A stretch of DNA of 64,000 bases, from the NCBI GenBank assembly GCA_000320545.1, contig ADNK01000266.1, positions 62,001-126,000 on the forward strand. The letters are read 5' to 3'. Within the stretch, counting starts at the first letter, position 1; each line of letters starts with the position of its first letter. Positions 31,982 to 45,009 of the stretch are shown in pieces. Origin of the DNA: Bigelowiella natans CCMP2755 (Eukaryota; Cercozoa; Chlorarachniophyceae). The notes under the pieces are model-generated. The model searched no databases. It saw only the letters and a program-made list of their open reading frames with translations, and was not told the origin of the DNA. Both the position numbers and the translations under genes were made by a program.

Positions 31982-33507
31982 TCATGCAAATTTCCTTTCT
32001 CTTTCGTATTCCACCAGTGCTTTCCGCATCCCAGTGTTCAGTCGACACATGCTTCGACTAGCCTGAAGTCCAAAATTCACGGTATTATACTTTACGAGTC
32101 CCTCAATCTACTACCATCGCCACTACTGCTACTACTACAACTAGCACTACTACTAGTAGTGGTTTTACCTTTACTGCAGCAAAAGCCTCAAGAACTCCGG
32201 GACGTTTTTGCATGCCATAAATGCATGCTGAGGCAACAGTTGCACTACGACCAACGCCATATGCGCAATGAATCAGAACGGCGCCTTTCAGGATGTTCTC
32301 CTGTAATATAGATTCCTGTCAGTTCATTTCACCCCTATCATCCTAACTCCAGGTAACCTTTACAAAATCTACAGCATGATCGAATTGCTCCAACGTTGGT
32401 GGATTGCCATCATGTACAGGCAGATTGAGGTATCGTTTGCAGTCACATAGTTCCTTTAATATTGTACAACTGCGTTACAAGGAGAAACTTATTAATTCTG
32501 TCATGAATCATTACAGAGAATTCTGCAGTCAGGTCGACAACAGCCTCCCAACGAAAATTGCCACCGTCGGCGATCTCCTGGATTTAGATAATTTTCGTTA
32601 TACCTCAAATGATGTAGGCTATGATTTGATTGTTGTAAACTTAACCTGTGAGAAAAGTGATCCGACGTACAGATTATCAAGAATCTTATTTGCGGGAGGA
32701 TTCCCTTGAAGTATTATAGACAAATTTTAGATTTTCCAAAAAGTTCCATATTAAACTACCTTTAATATTTTTCTCGATTCCATATTTCATCCGAACTAGA
32801 ATATGATTCAGCTAAACATAACACAGTTTTAGATTTGGCAACCTAAATGAAGCTGGTAAATTTGTTACAGTGTGGAAGGGGAAGAAAAGGATGAGAGACC
32901 ACAAGGGAAGCTGGCCAGTCTTCGAATTCTTCCCCAAAATTTCGTTTCCAACGTGAAGCATTCCCAGCACCCCAATAGTAATGTATAACACGCTGAACGA
33001 AGTGCATACCAAATGTATTCGAACGTCAAAACAATGGGGTATGACTAAACCTTGAGTACAAGCAAGTAATGAAGATTGCAGCCTGCCAGGAAGCGGGGTC
33101 AAGTTCAACGAAGCTAGTCCTTCTCATAACCCTGGAATGACATCGTTGATGCTTCAGGGTCAAAACTATAACTTATGCAATGTATGTGGGTACCATATTC
33201 CAAGTCCTATGCCAAGGAGAAGGTGACGTGGCCACACAGCCATGATCGAGGGAGCAGTTCCGAATGGAAGCCTGTCTTGCAGGAGTGTTACCCGAGTTTG
33301 CTCATGTCGACTACTGTTACTGCTACTACTTACTACTACTACTTTAGAATTTATACGAAGTTTCCGGTTCAAAAACTTGCCAACATTAGCGTTGACCTGA
33401 AACAAAAGCAAATATGAAAACGGAAGCACTTTGGCCCTGACGACAAAGAACACCACAGTGTCACCTAAAGCTGAGTCTGTAGAAGGTCTTCTTCTGTTTT
33501 CAACCAT
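31982..33507 (-). CDS. Dual-specificity phosphatase with N-terminal membrane region, 10 exons
   Basis: Exons in order: 33507-33454 (ATG at 33507), 33396-33343, 33300-33194, 33131-33051, 32992-32823, 32704-32646, 32577-32515, 32469-32358, 32300-32169 and 32062-31982 (TGA). The N-terminal half is hydrophobic: HLLLGIGLGIW, WQAAIFITCLYS, LYITIGVLGML and LWSLILFFPF suggest several membrane segments. The C-terminal half is a DSP: NLYVGSLFS, AVVDLTAEF, acid loop LPVHDGNPP with Asp, and catalytic loop IHCAYGVGRSATV with Cys and Arg, ending RKALVEYERERKF. All joins agree in phase except exon 7 to 8 (intron 32470-32514), where one base is out. The domain order suggests a membrane-anchored lipid or protein phosphatase; substrate unknown. 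Confidence 0.85.
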
Positions 33508-33734
33508 AGATCCTTGTCGCACATGGAAAATCACATGTATTTGTGGTTTACGTTACTGGATTCTGACTTGCCAGACAGAGCATGATGGGACGAAGCGGAC
33601 GACGAACTTGAGAGTAGCAAAGATATTCGCTCAAGCCTGCCGCCCCTGCTGCTGCGGTTTTCCAAGGGGCTTTAATTGAAAAACCTGTGAGTGCCTGTGT
33701 AAGTATCCAGGGAGATGGGGGGAGTAGTTCCAAA
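33508..33734. promoter_or_regulatory. Compact divergent promoter between DSP and EF-hand genes
   Basis: Only 227 bp separate the two start codons. An open minus-strand stretch (33548-33710) might be an extra 5' exon of the phosphatase. Confidence 0.4.
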
Positions 33735-34835
33735 ATGCCCTACAATTCTCCACAAGAGTGCTCGTCCGATGGTAATCAGACTAAAGATGGCGGCGGTGGT
33801 GGTGGTAGTGGTGTGGTCATGGAGGTATGGAAGGCAAGAATAACATTAACTTCTTTCAGGCAACTTACACTACTGCGGAAATTGAGGCGGCAATTCGTCG
33901 ATTCTCAAAGCTTTCAGATTCTGATGCCACGTAATGAGTTCCCACCCCGACGATTTGATGATAACAATTGATAACAAGGCCATTGACCTACAGATTTGGG
34001 GGCGGCGTAAATAAGAAAACTTTCTCCAAGATCCTTTCTCACTTGGTATGGCTATCTTTATCAATACTTCTATTTTACATTTTTCTGTAGATTGACATAA
34101 GCTTTTAAGGCCTGAGTATCTTATCGTATCTAATTGTCACTATTTTCGGTTATTCGTCTATTGTTCCCTAATGTAGCATCCAGACGAGGTGGGGCCTCTT
34201 TGGACGCAATGCGTCAGTTGGAGATACACACCCGAAGGTATTTACTATTTTTGTTTTAAATTTTAGGAGTATTACTGAATCTTGATCTTAATTAGGACGG
34301 TTACGAAGGCAGTTCAAAAAGGGGGGCGGTGAGTTACTATTTCCTTCTTACTTCCTCATTCAGCTCATAGATCGTGGAAAAGAGATTGTATTGTATGTTA
34401 TCTTATTCTAATAGATGCCTCCCCGGCTACAAGCCCTAAAACGGCTCAACCCTCTACGAAAAGTCCAAAAAACACAAAATCCCCGACGACGAGAGCCGGT
34501 ATGATCTATGTATCTTATACATATTCTGTAAAAGCAATAACAACAATTGACCTTCAATAAATTGTCGTTACCCAATCAGCGGAATCCTTCAAAAAATTTG
34601 GGAAAATGACTAGACCAGAGAGGCGGGCCAGTCGCAAACTAAGGAGGTAATGAACTGTTGATTGGTATAGCCATCAGATCATAAATCCTCATATTACGTC
34701 TCTTTTCATTCAGTGGGGAAGAGAAGAAAATAAAAAGCACCGCTTCTGAAAAGGCAAATATGATAGGTACACGTTTTAGCCAGATGAGATGCACTGCGTA
34801 AGGAGTAGTAGTTTGGAAGAAGGAATTGATTGTCA

Positions 34836-34870
<35 letters not shown>

Positions 34871-35329
34871 TACCGTTCATCAGAGATATTGTGCGGTCTT
34901 GCCATACTCTCCAATGGAATGTTTGACGACAAACTCAAGTAATAATCACAACTACTCAGCTAATCATTGATGGTTACGATGATGACGATGATGATGATGA
35001 CAACGATGATGATAGTGTTGATACTCGTAGAAAATATTGCCAGATAAATGCCATCCGCTCTCTGACATGACGAGCGAGCATGTTTGCATATAGTTATAGT
35101 TGTACTACTACTACTACTAGTAGTAGTAGTAGTAATAGCAGCAGCAAAATTTATTGTAGTAGAAGAAGGAGCTCCTCAAAATCACTAGTACCCAGCATTT
35201 ATGTATTCACGATATGTTCCAAACACGCACGTAAATTTGTGCATACGCACAACACGCACACGAAGAGAGAGAAGGAGAGAGGGGGGGAAGGGGGGGGGAG
35301 AGCGAAGGAGAAAACACACACACACACAC

Positions 35330-35374
<45 letters not shown>

Positions 35375-36086
35375 GTACATACCAAAGGTGTATCTACAAT
35401 CTATTCGACTTTAACGAAGATGACCAACTTCAGAAGGATGAGTTCGCAATGCTCTTGAGGTAATAACATAGTTGTTGTATTTGTAGTAGTAGTAGTTGTA
35501 GTTGTTGTTGTAGCAGTATCACATTGTACGCTACAACATAATAACATAAGTTGGTAGTGATGATGATGAAACCCGTTATTAGCTGAGATGAAGTCCATAT
35601 CTGATTTCAACCACCAGATTGATGCACTGCAGCTTAGCTTACCCCTGTCCTCCTCTTTCTATGTTTCCTGCTCTGTTGTTTCATTATCATCAATCATCAT
35701 CGTCACGAATCATCATCAATATCATCATCGTTAGGTCCTGTCTTGTTATACTCTCAAAATTCACCATGGAGGTGTTTGTTCAGCGAAGAGGGAGGAGGAG
35801 GGGAAAGGAGAGGGGGGGGGAAAGGGGAGGAAGAGGAGCAAGCTATGAAGATGCTCATATTTTTGTCGTTAGTAGTGGTGGTTGCGGTGGCAACAACAGG
35901 CAAATGCGAAGATGATCGGTCCTTTGTTCAATGTTCTCTTCCTCCTTCTTCATGATTCTACAACGCTCTCTCGTATCAACAATCTCAAATTATGTGCATT
36001 TTTTTTTTATGCAACAAAACAATGATAAGGACCTTCTCCCAACCAGGGATTCTATACAAAAATTTACAAAGGTAGTAGAAGTAGTT

Positions 36087-36119
<33 letters not shown>

Positions 36120-36567
36120 ATGTTAGTTAAAGATGAATAAAGAGAAACAAAGAGGAAGGGAGAGCGAAATGTTAATGAGAAAGGATGATTCTCATGGCAA
36201 TGATCATTGGCACAACACATTTTAAATATTAGAACATGTCCTCTCTCACATTTTGAAACAAGTTCCCGTACGTCTCCTTAACTTACTTATTTGACCACAC
36301 AAAGGAGCAATTTGAAATTGCTGATGCATCGGATGTAAAGGATTCAACTGTAAGCTTTAAAGAATTGCGAAGATTCGTTCTCAGAAGTCCCATTGCAACT
36401 GGGTGGGTCATGATGCATTATAGCAGCAGCAGCAGCAGCCAAAAATAAATAAACAGAATATCTTTTCTCTTATTCCTTTGAAGGCTGCTGTTTTCTCAAG
36501 AAGCAGTGCATGCATTTATGTCGTATAGAGGATGATGATAACCATTTTAAATATATGAACAAATGAG

Positions 36568-36647
<80 letters not shown>

Positions 36648-37231
36648 ACGCATACACATACACTTGTATTTTTCATTCATTCATCCATTGATTTTTTCCC
36701 TTCGTAGTCCCCATCATTATTAATTATGATGATGATCATCTTCATCATCATCTTCATCATCATCATCATCATCACCACCATCTCAGATACATGATTCAAT
36801 ATGGAACATCCGACACACACAAAGTAAATATGAAGGCCAAGGTAGTAACCAACCAATCCCCCACTGATTCATTCCCTGAGACATACCAATATATCCGTGC
36901 ACCGATGTTGTTTGCAAGCCCACACGACGAGCTTCCTTCTTCTTCTTCTTCTTCTTCTTCTTCTTCTTCTTCTTGTGGTGCTGCTATGTGTCTCGTAGAT
37001 ACAGCAGGATAGAAAATATGACCACACTGCATCTCGAAGAGGTTCAAGGCTGCCGTCGGTCGTTAGCAAGAACATTAGGAGCCCCAAGGGAGCAGGAGGA
37101 TTGGGGGGGGGGAAGTTACGAGGTTTGTCAAGCGAGAGAAAGAGAGATTGAATGGATGGATGCTTGCATCGTCATGTAATCAGCCTCACATTGTCATATA
37201 ATCCTATCATTAGTTATTATCATTAGTTTAA

Positions 37232-37264
<33 letters not shown>

Positions 37265-37447
37265 CATCGCTAATATTACATGAGCAAGCAAAGACACAGC
37301 ACTTGTAGTATGTGCCTACGTGGAGACGTAATAGACATTTTCTTATCATCTCGCATTCAAACTGTCACTTTAATGATAGGATCTCGGAGAAGTTTGCCAA
37401 AGATTAATAATATGGCTATGGGAAAGCGGTAGTAGTAGTATTAGTAT

Positions 37448-37481
<34 letters not shown>

Positions 37482-37981
37482 CATCGGCCTCGTAGTGGAA
37501 GAAGAAGAAGTATTAGTAAGAAACAACTACACTGATTCGTTACCATGTGAAAGGCAGCTCATTGTATCTCCTTACTACTTTGCATTTGACATCATTCGCT
37601 CAGTGAGAGTTCCGCACCATATTATAGCAGTAGTAGCAATAATAGTAATATCGATTCATCTCTTCACATTTATCATCGTTCCTATGATTGGTCTCGTTGG
37701 AAGGACGATAGCATGTTGTTTATTATTGCCCTCCCTTCCCCTCCTCCTCTGTAAATAAATGAATATGAGCAGTTCTTCGATAAAACGCGGTGGTGGCGTC
37801 GTTCAGGTAATGGCTATCCTCTTCCAATCGTTATCATCATCAACATCATCATCAAATCTTCTACACAGAATATCAAGCAGCACACGGAGAACATGGAGAA
37901 ATCTGTATCTGCCTTGTCATCATCAGGAATCCCTCAGGCCAAGGTCCTGCACTCTCTCTCTCTCTCACACCACACACACAC

Positions 37982-38045
<64 letters not shown>

Positions 38046-38162
38046 GAGAACTCAGATAGGCAGTAAGCATACAAGATTCCTTTCATTCTACAATTTAGTC
38101 GTTGAACGTAGCAACGGTTTTTGGTACGATCGATGATGGACGTTGCTTTTTCAATATATTAA

Positions 38163-38205
<43 letters not shown>

Positions 38206-38209
38206 TTAA

Positions 38210-38253
<44 letters not shown>

Positions 38254-39515
38254 GTGATATATCATCAGCTTATGGAGCTTCGAAACTTCTTCATTGGGCT
38301 TGATAAAAACGGTATAATATTGATTATAATACAAATATAAGTTCATAATCGCACTCGAGAATGAGGGGTGGGGGAGCAGGATTCATCGATTCCTCTTCTA
38401 AATTCAAGATACTAGTCAAATGATCGCTGCATTTGATAATGCTTGTGAGGATTATATGTTTGTTGTCAAAAGGTGACGGCTCTATATCCTGCGAAGAGCT
38501 CGAAAAAGCGATGCAGGAAAATTCTCTCTCGGTACATTCCCTCCCCAGATGTTCTCACAGATGAGCCTTCTCCACGCTGACAATCTCCCCTCCCCCCTCC
38601 TTGATGTTATTATTCATCATGCAGAACCACCATGTAGATGCCCACAGCGCAGATGGAAAAGAACAGTCAGTAGCACGGAGAACACTCAATACAAATAATC
38701 ATATCAAATCTTTCACCTCATTGATTATATGTGCTGCTACAAATGAAAGACAAGAAGTAAAATGGGAACAGATGGCGTCTCTCCATCTACCCCCCCTCCC
38801 CCGCTTTGCCTGCGAGAGATCAATGAATTGAATTTTCTAAGAGTTGGACTTATGATAGTATTTGTTCACTGTGTAACTTAACAGAGCACGCAGCACATTT
38901 TACTAAACAACCGAACAACTCGTAGGAATAGTAGTAACAGCAACATTAATCAACATAGGGTTACGTTTATCGAATTTCTCCAAATATGCTTCCCCGACAA
39001 GGTAGTAATGATGATCATCATGGTAGAGAAAAGGGGACAGTGAAAAGAGTTACGCGATCATCATTATCGTCGTATCGTAGTTATTGTTACTTTATCACCA
39101 TCATCATCATCATCAACAACAACATCACGATGATCTAACCGCACCCATCAGTCCACGCACACCCTCAAGCAAGTTGCATTAGCATTTGAATCGAGGAAAC
39201 CAGAGGTGCACAAACGTTGTTGTTGTTGTTGTTGCTGCTGCTGCTGCTATGGTGGTGGTTGTGGTGGTGACGCGATCATATAGCCAGCAATAGTAAGCAC
39301 GCAAGGAAGATATAGATGCTCAAGTGTTTCCTCCTCCTCTTCTTCTTCCCGACACTAGATTTGGCTAGCGACCTAATATGTGAGTTGTTCTTGTTGTTAT
39401 ATGTTGTTGTTTGATATTCACTTAGCATCAGGACGTGAGAAGGGCATGCGCGATCTTCGATATGGTTGACGCCAAGAGAGGGTACTACTACTACCACTAC
39501 TACTACAGCAGACAC

Positions 39516-39546
<31 letters not shown>

Positions 39547-40961
39547 GTGATGATGATTATTGCAGATAGAGCAATAGCAAAAGCAATGTCCGATCATGGC
39601 TGTACGCCGTTATGATCCTGATGCATCATGTGGAATCATTGCTTGATAGGAGGGGGGGGCTAAATTTGTTCATTCCTTTAACTGTGACCTAGCTTATCTT
39701 AACTGTGATGTACCTTATCCGCAACCCCCCCCCCCCCCCCCCTCCCCCCTTACCCCTTCGTTTCTCCTACCACCTCATGAACAACCAATTGTGATGACTG
39801 AATGAGTGCTGATTGTTGCACAGGTTTAAGGGGTTGGTCAAAGTGAAGGAGTTCCTTAAGGAAATAAACGAGTGCAAAGCTCTAAGTCGGTTCCTGCAGA
39901 TCAAGGCTGTGAAGCAGTACATAGCTCGAAAGGCGAAAAAGTTCAAGAATAATAAAATTGATCTGTATCAGGTGCCTTTAATTCTTAGTGTGTCGCTAGA
40001 TTAGCCAGCATGATATCAGTAGCAGCAGCACAGCAGCATCACCACTATCATCATCATCATCATTATCATCACCATCATCATCACCATCATCATCACCATC
40101 ATCATCATCATGTAACAGAACACATTCATAAATGGACATACGCAATTGCGCATGATTTATATCTATTTCTCTGTACGTCTTCTTCGCTCTCACCTTCCCC
40201 ATCCCCTCCCCCCCCTCTCTCTTTCATTTTCTTTCTTTCTATCCAGGCGATGTCTCTAATATTCTGTAAGACAATCTCCCAACCTATATTAGAAAGGCTC
40301 GTCAAAAAGGTCAATGAGTGAGTAAGAAGAAGAAGCAGGAAAAATTGAAACAAAACAACAGAATTGCTATCCCCCTCCTCCTCCTCCACCTCCTCCTCCT
40401 ACACTTCACAGTAGCAATGATTCCGACTATTATACGAGTAGCATATCTCTAATTAAGTATGCATATGGTGTGAGGAAGAAATCTATCACCACTTCAGCAA
40501 TACGAGGATGTGACAGAACGATGATCTTTATGTATGTGAAATGATAATAGGTAAAGCAGAGTATCAGTGCTTTTGGTGAGGAAGAAATGTCGCATCTGAA
40601 GGAGGGGTACATGGCTATAGACGTGGTCAGTGCTCATCGTGTAATTTCATGTGCCAAATATCATCCATTGATGAGGAAAATAACACAACAAGTACTCTGC
40701 TGCACACACCTTTGATGAATAATCTCTCATGAAGCCTGTCTTCGTTTCGTCACCCAGAATGGTGATGGGATCTTGTCGAGGGAGGAGTTCAAGGCTTTTT
40801 TGACGAAGAGAGGTGGTGAATACTCCGTTGTGCGTTGTCCTTTCTTGTGTGTCTCAGCGATGATAACTCTAAAGTGAGAAGAAGAAGGAGAAAAAGAAGA
40901 AGAAGAAGAAGATATTTTTTGCAGTATGCGGACACACACACACACACACACACCACGCGAA

Positions 40962-40993
<32 letters not shown>

Positions 40994-41494
40994 ACGCGCT
41001 AACTTGTTTACAACTAAATGAATTTAACCTCCACACATTTAGTATCACCCAAAGGCACAGAACACCAAGCAAACAAGCTGAATGATGTGACAACTTATAG
41101 GTGTATTCCCAGAGGACTGCGACAAAATGTATGATATTGCTGATGTGAGCAGGGTAAGAACATATCAGCCGTGGCTTTTTCTGAGTATATATTCAAGCAT
41201 TCTCTCACATCATATATGTTACTCCCATTTCTATAAATGCAAGTCAAGTGAATGAACCACGTTTTGATTTTTCGGATTCAGGACGGTGAACTTCATTTCC
41301 AGGAGTTTTGTCTTCTCTATGCGACAAAGATGAAGGTGCTTTCCCCCAACACATTTTCGAAATTTACAATCGTCATGGTGACAATTGGCATCCTTCATTC
41401 TTACATATAATGCTTGAACTGTGTTCAGCACATCTACAAAACCGAATACGGATATGGCACGAACGATGGCTTGTCCGACACAAGGTATCTTGTT

Positions 41495-41546
<52 letters not shown>

Positions 41547-41708
41547 TGTGTGCTTTCACTTGAGGAGGAAAATGCTTCCTAGGAATATGTAGATTGCAAC
41601 GCTCAAAGCGTGGTGCGTACGAATTTGAAACTTGAGATATTGAAATTTCGTCGATAATTCAGGACTCTCTCGGATGAGTTTGTACCTCCACGACATCAAT
41701 CAGTTTAA
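33735..41708 (+). CDS. Long multi-EF-hand calcium-binding protein gene with microsatellite-filled introns
   Basis: Starts at ATG 33735. Phase-consistent 5' exons: 33735-33824, 33860-33930, 33994-34045, 34177-34237, 34296-34328, 34415-34498, 34580-34646 and 34714-34766. These encode YTTAEIEAAIRRF and a Lys/Arg/Ser-rich linker. Later exons are approximate: 35391-35460 (FDFNEDDQLQKDEFAML, an EF-hand), 36304-36401 (IADASDVKDSTVSFKELR), 37867-37945, 38269-38310 plus 38474-38530 (LDKNGDGSISCEELEKAM, one EF-hand split by an intron), 38960-39000, 39433-39480, 39824-39970, 40247-40319, 40566-40623, 40760-40813 (NGDGILSREEFKAF), 41103-41150, 41282-41335 (DGELHFQEF), 41429-41483 and 41663-41708 (TAA). 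It has at least five EF-hand-like loops, some degenerate, and no kinase domain. Likely a calcium sensor. Small exons between 34.8 and 37.8 kb are probably missed. Confidence 0.75.
35330..35371. repeat. (AC)n-(TA)n compound microsatellite
   Basis: Perfect TA tract after a short AC tract (35314-35330), inside an intron of the EF-hand gene. Confidence 0.95.
36571..36660. repeat. (CT)n-(AC)n compound microsatellite
   Basis: CT tract 36571-36607 then AC tract about 36610-36660, in an intron of the EF-hand gene. Confidence 0.95.
36939..36974. repeat. (TTC)n microsatellite
   Basis: Trinucleotide tract just upstream of a likely EF-hand exon (37005-37040). Confidence 0.9.
37983..38041. repeat. (GA)n microsatellite
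   Basis: About 30 AG units in the intron after exon 37867-37945. Confidence 0.95.
38167..38248. repeat. (TA)n-(TG)n compound microsatellite
   Basis: TA tract 38167-38200 and TG tract 38212-38248, ending 20 nt before the acceptor of exon 38269. Confidence 0.95.
39517..39546. repeat. (GAT)n microsatellite
   Basis: Trinucleotide tract in an intron of the EF-hand gene. A 16-C run near 39725-39742 lies in the same intron. Confidence 0.9.
40040..40112. repeat. (CAT)n/(CAC) microsatellite
   Basis: Interrupted CAT tract in the intron between exons 39824-39970 and 40247-40319. Confidence 0.9.
41496..41552. repeat. (CT)n-(TG)n compound microsatellite
   Basis: CT tract then TG tract in the last intron of the EF-hand gene. 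Confidence 0.95.
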
Positions 41709-42840
41709 AGATGGCAACAATCGAATACTGTTCTGACTGTATGGCGATGGGTGTAATGAAATAATTACATAATTTCAATAGTGATCCTAATGTAGCTATG
41801 TAAAGCGGCGGCAACAGCGCTAAGATTGTGTTTATTTGTTTCGGCAATTATTATGTGCTTCATGCTTGCAAGTTCTGCATTGTCGTTGCGCCCGCGACGT
41901 GCCGCGCGCGCGCGGGCGAACGTGTTTGTAAGTGTTCCTTGGTTGTTTACCTTCTTGGTGTCAACATTCCTGTAGAAGTCGACGATCACAGTGAAGTATT
42001 TTGTCAGTGTCTTTTTACTGGTTGGCGCAGTACCTAGGCATGTTGACTTACTGCCTTTATTGCTCATGGTGCTTGATTCATCTCTACATCTCTGCCTATA
42101 GCTATACCTGTGTAATTGCCATGCGTGCGATGCCTAGCATGATTGCTACATCGATGTATCAGCCAGGTCAGCAGCCGTGCATGCGCAACACATGTAACAT
42201 TCCATTAGGCCACCAAGCTTGGGAATGACACAGTCACATCGCGCACACTACAGCGTAGCGTGCGCGTGCCACGCACGGCGACGATGTCATGTACACATCG
42301 ATCTATCTAGCTAGATGCATGTGCGACACTGCGCCACTACTAGCCTGCTAATAACAACTATACGTAAAGCTGCACGTAACGTGTACGTGCTGGCGTGGAC
42401 AAGCCTTGACCCCCTGTATGTCTACTAGCTGTCCCGCGATCTGATATGGCGTGCACTGTCGATGATCAGGCTAGCAGGCTCTACTAGTCTAGTCTAGTAG
42501 CCACGACTGGCATCGCAACTCGTGGTGTGGTGACATGCCGCGACGCACACATGCTGCGCCAGAAGCCTAGATTTTATCATACTAGCATACTAGCATAGTC
42601 TCGTAGTGTCGCTGTATATGGAGCTGCCGCGCATGACAAAATTCAGCAATGGCGACGACATCGATAGCTAATTTTTGGATTGATATGTGGCAAATAAGCG
42701 AAGGATGTCTAGATGTGTGGTATTATGCTGATCGATATGATGATGATGATGATCTTCACATTGATTGTCTATCTATTTCTCCTGATATATTATGATGCAT
42801 GCATACAAGCAGGGTCCACCACCACCACCACTAAACTGAA
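41709..42840. repeat. Long intergenic island with forward copy of the dispersed repeat core
   Basis: GATCCTAATGTAGCTATG at 41783-41800 followed by TAAAGCGGCGGC and, about 60 nt on, GTGCTTCATGCTTGCA, as in the 30.3 kb copy. From 42130 to 42600 the sequence is packed with GCATGC, CTAGCTAG, ACGTGC and CTAGTCTAG words. Lies between convergent stops. No coding exon recognised. Confidence 0.65.
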
Positions 42841-44030
42841 TCAGTTCCAGTCGTCTTCCTCACTGTGGTTTGAGACTTGCCACTCAGGAGGAGTGGGCTC
42901 TGGTTCCAATGGCGCTGCCTGTTCAGCAATGGTGTTCTTCAGCATTTCCACAGCAAGCTTTACCTTCTCCGAATCGCCAACAATAGTGCACACACCGCTT
43001 CCGTTCTTGGGAGTAGTAATGCGTGTTTGCGTTGCCTTGGTAATTCTTCGGATATTTGAACCACCCTTTCCGATGATAGCAGGGACCATATCTGCTTCGA
43101 CTGGAAACTCGCATGTCACATAAGATGGGTGAGTCAGGGCACTGAACCCTTGTTTTGCAAGATCAAGCAGTGCTCCCTTTGCCTTTGCAACGCCTTCTGC
43201 TGGACCAATGATAGTAATGATCTTGGCATCATCGTCCTTTTCCAAAGAGGATACGCCGGTATCAGCTATGATTTGTCGGAAGTAATTTCCCTTAGAGCCC
43301 ATCATTTGACCGATCTTCTTGTCTGGGACTTCAACAACAGCGCTAGAGAATCCTGGATTTGTGTACTGAGAGAAACCCTGACCAAAATTAACAACGTTGT
43401 GGTGATGACAAGAAATGATGAGAAAAGAGTGAGCAAGTTCATCGATGATACTAGTTGTTGGGGTAGTGCGTGCTTTCGTATCATGCATTGTTTCTGAGAC
43501 TAACCTTTTCCATAAGTTCTCGTAGCGCATCTGCAGCTTTTTCACATTGTTCTTTCTGTCCATTAATTGTTACGACGTCGTGAATGCCACCCAACTTTGG
43601 GAGGATAATCTTCACCCCGAGTCTATCTTGAAGAGCGTTAATATTTGCGATTTTCTTGCCAAATACTCTCTTGCGCTGTGCAGAGGGTACTTTTACATAT
43701 ACCTGTGTCTGGTCTGCAGAAACAGACTGTCCAAACAATACCGAGTAGTAGTACAACAAATAATTAAGCGTCAAATTTCGGGCTTGGAAACCATCCATAG
43801 CATCACATCTAAAGAAGATTCTGTTTGCATTTGTATTATTATCAGGAAATTGACAGTAGTGGTTCAACCCACCTTTTTCCCTTCGTTGAGTGCCGCCTTT
43901 TTGTCAATCTGTGCTTGACGTCTAATATGTTCCTTTGGTTGCTGCCATCCTACCGATGAAGAAGAAGGAGCGATGAGAGGAGGAGAGAGCAGGAACGAGA
44001 ATTGGGAGTTGGAGGAGAGGGAAAAGTGGG

Positions 44031-44083
<53 letters not shown>

Positions 44084-45009
44084 CATGTAAAATTATATTA
44101 TTATAATTAAACCGTTAAAATATTTGTATTACTAAACCTTCTTCCTCCTCCTTCCTTCTTTTCTCATCCTCTAGAGCAGCAATACGTGACGCTTCATCAA
44201 CCTCAGCCTGAGCTCCACTCTCTTTCTTTTTCCTTTTTCTCAACTCCTGTCGTTTCTTCTTTTTTGCGAGTTTTTTAGCTTCAGCTGCAGCCTTTGCTTC
44301 AGCCGCTTTCTTTTCTTGCTCACGTTTTTTCCTGCGAGCCTTTTTTGCTTGGCTTTTACTCATGCCCCTAAATTCATCTTCTTCCTTCTCAGCTGCCGCG
44401 GGTTTGGCAGCTGCTGCCGCAGATACTTCGGGTGCCTTTTTCGCAGGCGCGGGCTTGGCATCGTCATAACTGCTACGCTTGTACTGCTTCTGATTTTTCC
44501 CAGCCTAAATAGTGATGGCGCATGAGTATTGATTGAAAACTCCAGATTTTATCATCACAGATTTTCGAATGGAATGAATTTCAAATCGAACTCAATTTAC
44601 ACATTAGTTGAATACGTTTTTCTTTTTCTTCTTTTTCTTTTTGCTGGTGGTTTGAACAACAGCCTCCTCTTCGTTGTCATCAAAGTCTTCTTCATCGTCC
44701 ACGTGGTCGCTGAAATCAACAAAATGACACACGCAGATGTTTATCGACTGATGGCTAATGGCCATTTATAGCACTAGCTCCTCTAGTGCTCGTAGAAATA
44801 ATTTAAATGATGCTATACACGTACTTTTGAGGAGTTTTCTGTCTTTTCCCTGAGCAGCTTTGCTTCGAGGCTATGTATCCAGCAATAGCAGACACCCCTC
44901 CAATCGCAAGGGAAACCGAGAGCTCCATCTTAGTAACGTGTCCAGTTACAAATCCAAGGGCCCCTGCAACTACAGGGGCCAAGTATGCGTCTGAATTGTC
45001 CTTGTCCAT
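42841..45009 (-). CDS. Membrane-anchored protein with three KH domains (vigilin-like)
   Basis: Six exons, all phase-consistent: 45009-44825, 44709-44616, 44504-44138, 43949-43873, 43726-43505 and 43377-42841, giving 493 residues. The N-terminus has a hydrophobic segment (YLAPVVAGALGFVTGHV then SVSLAIGGVSAIAGYIAS). An acidic patch, a Lys run and a long charged Lys/Glu/Ala-rich coiled coil (residues about 100-225) follow. Then come three KH domains: KH1 VYVKVPSAQRKRVFG with an altered GxxG loop, KH2 VEVPDKKIGQMMGSKGNY with GSKG, and KH3 FPVEADMVPAIIGKGGSN with GKGG. KH domains bind single-stranded RNA. The layout suggests an RNA-binding protein tethered to a membrane, perhaps the ER, by its N-terminus. 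No exact orthologue is recognised; vigilin/SCP160 is the nearest idea. Confidence 0.88.
44035..44076. repeat. (TA)n microsatellite in KH gene intron
   Basis: Perfect TA tract in the intron between exons 44504-44138 and 43949-43873. Confidence 0.95.

Noticed and set aside
38143-38340. ORF rich in Tyr-Ile and Val-Cys repeats
   Set aside because: Translation of adjacent (TA)n and (TG)n tracts inside an intron.
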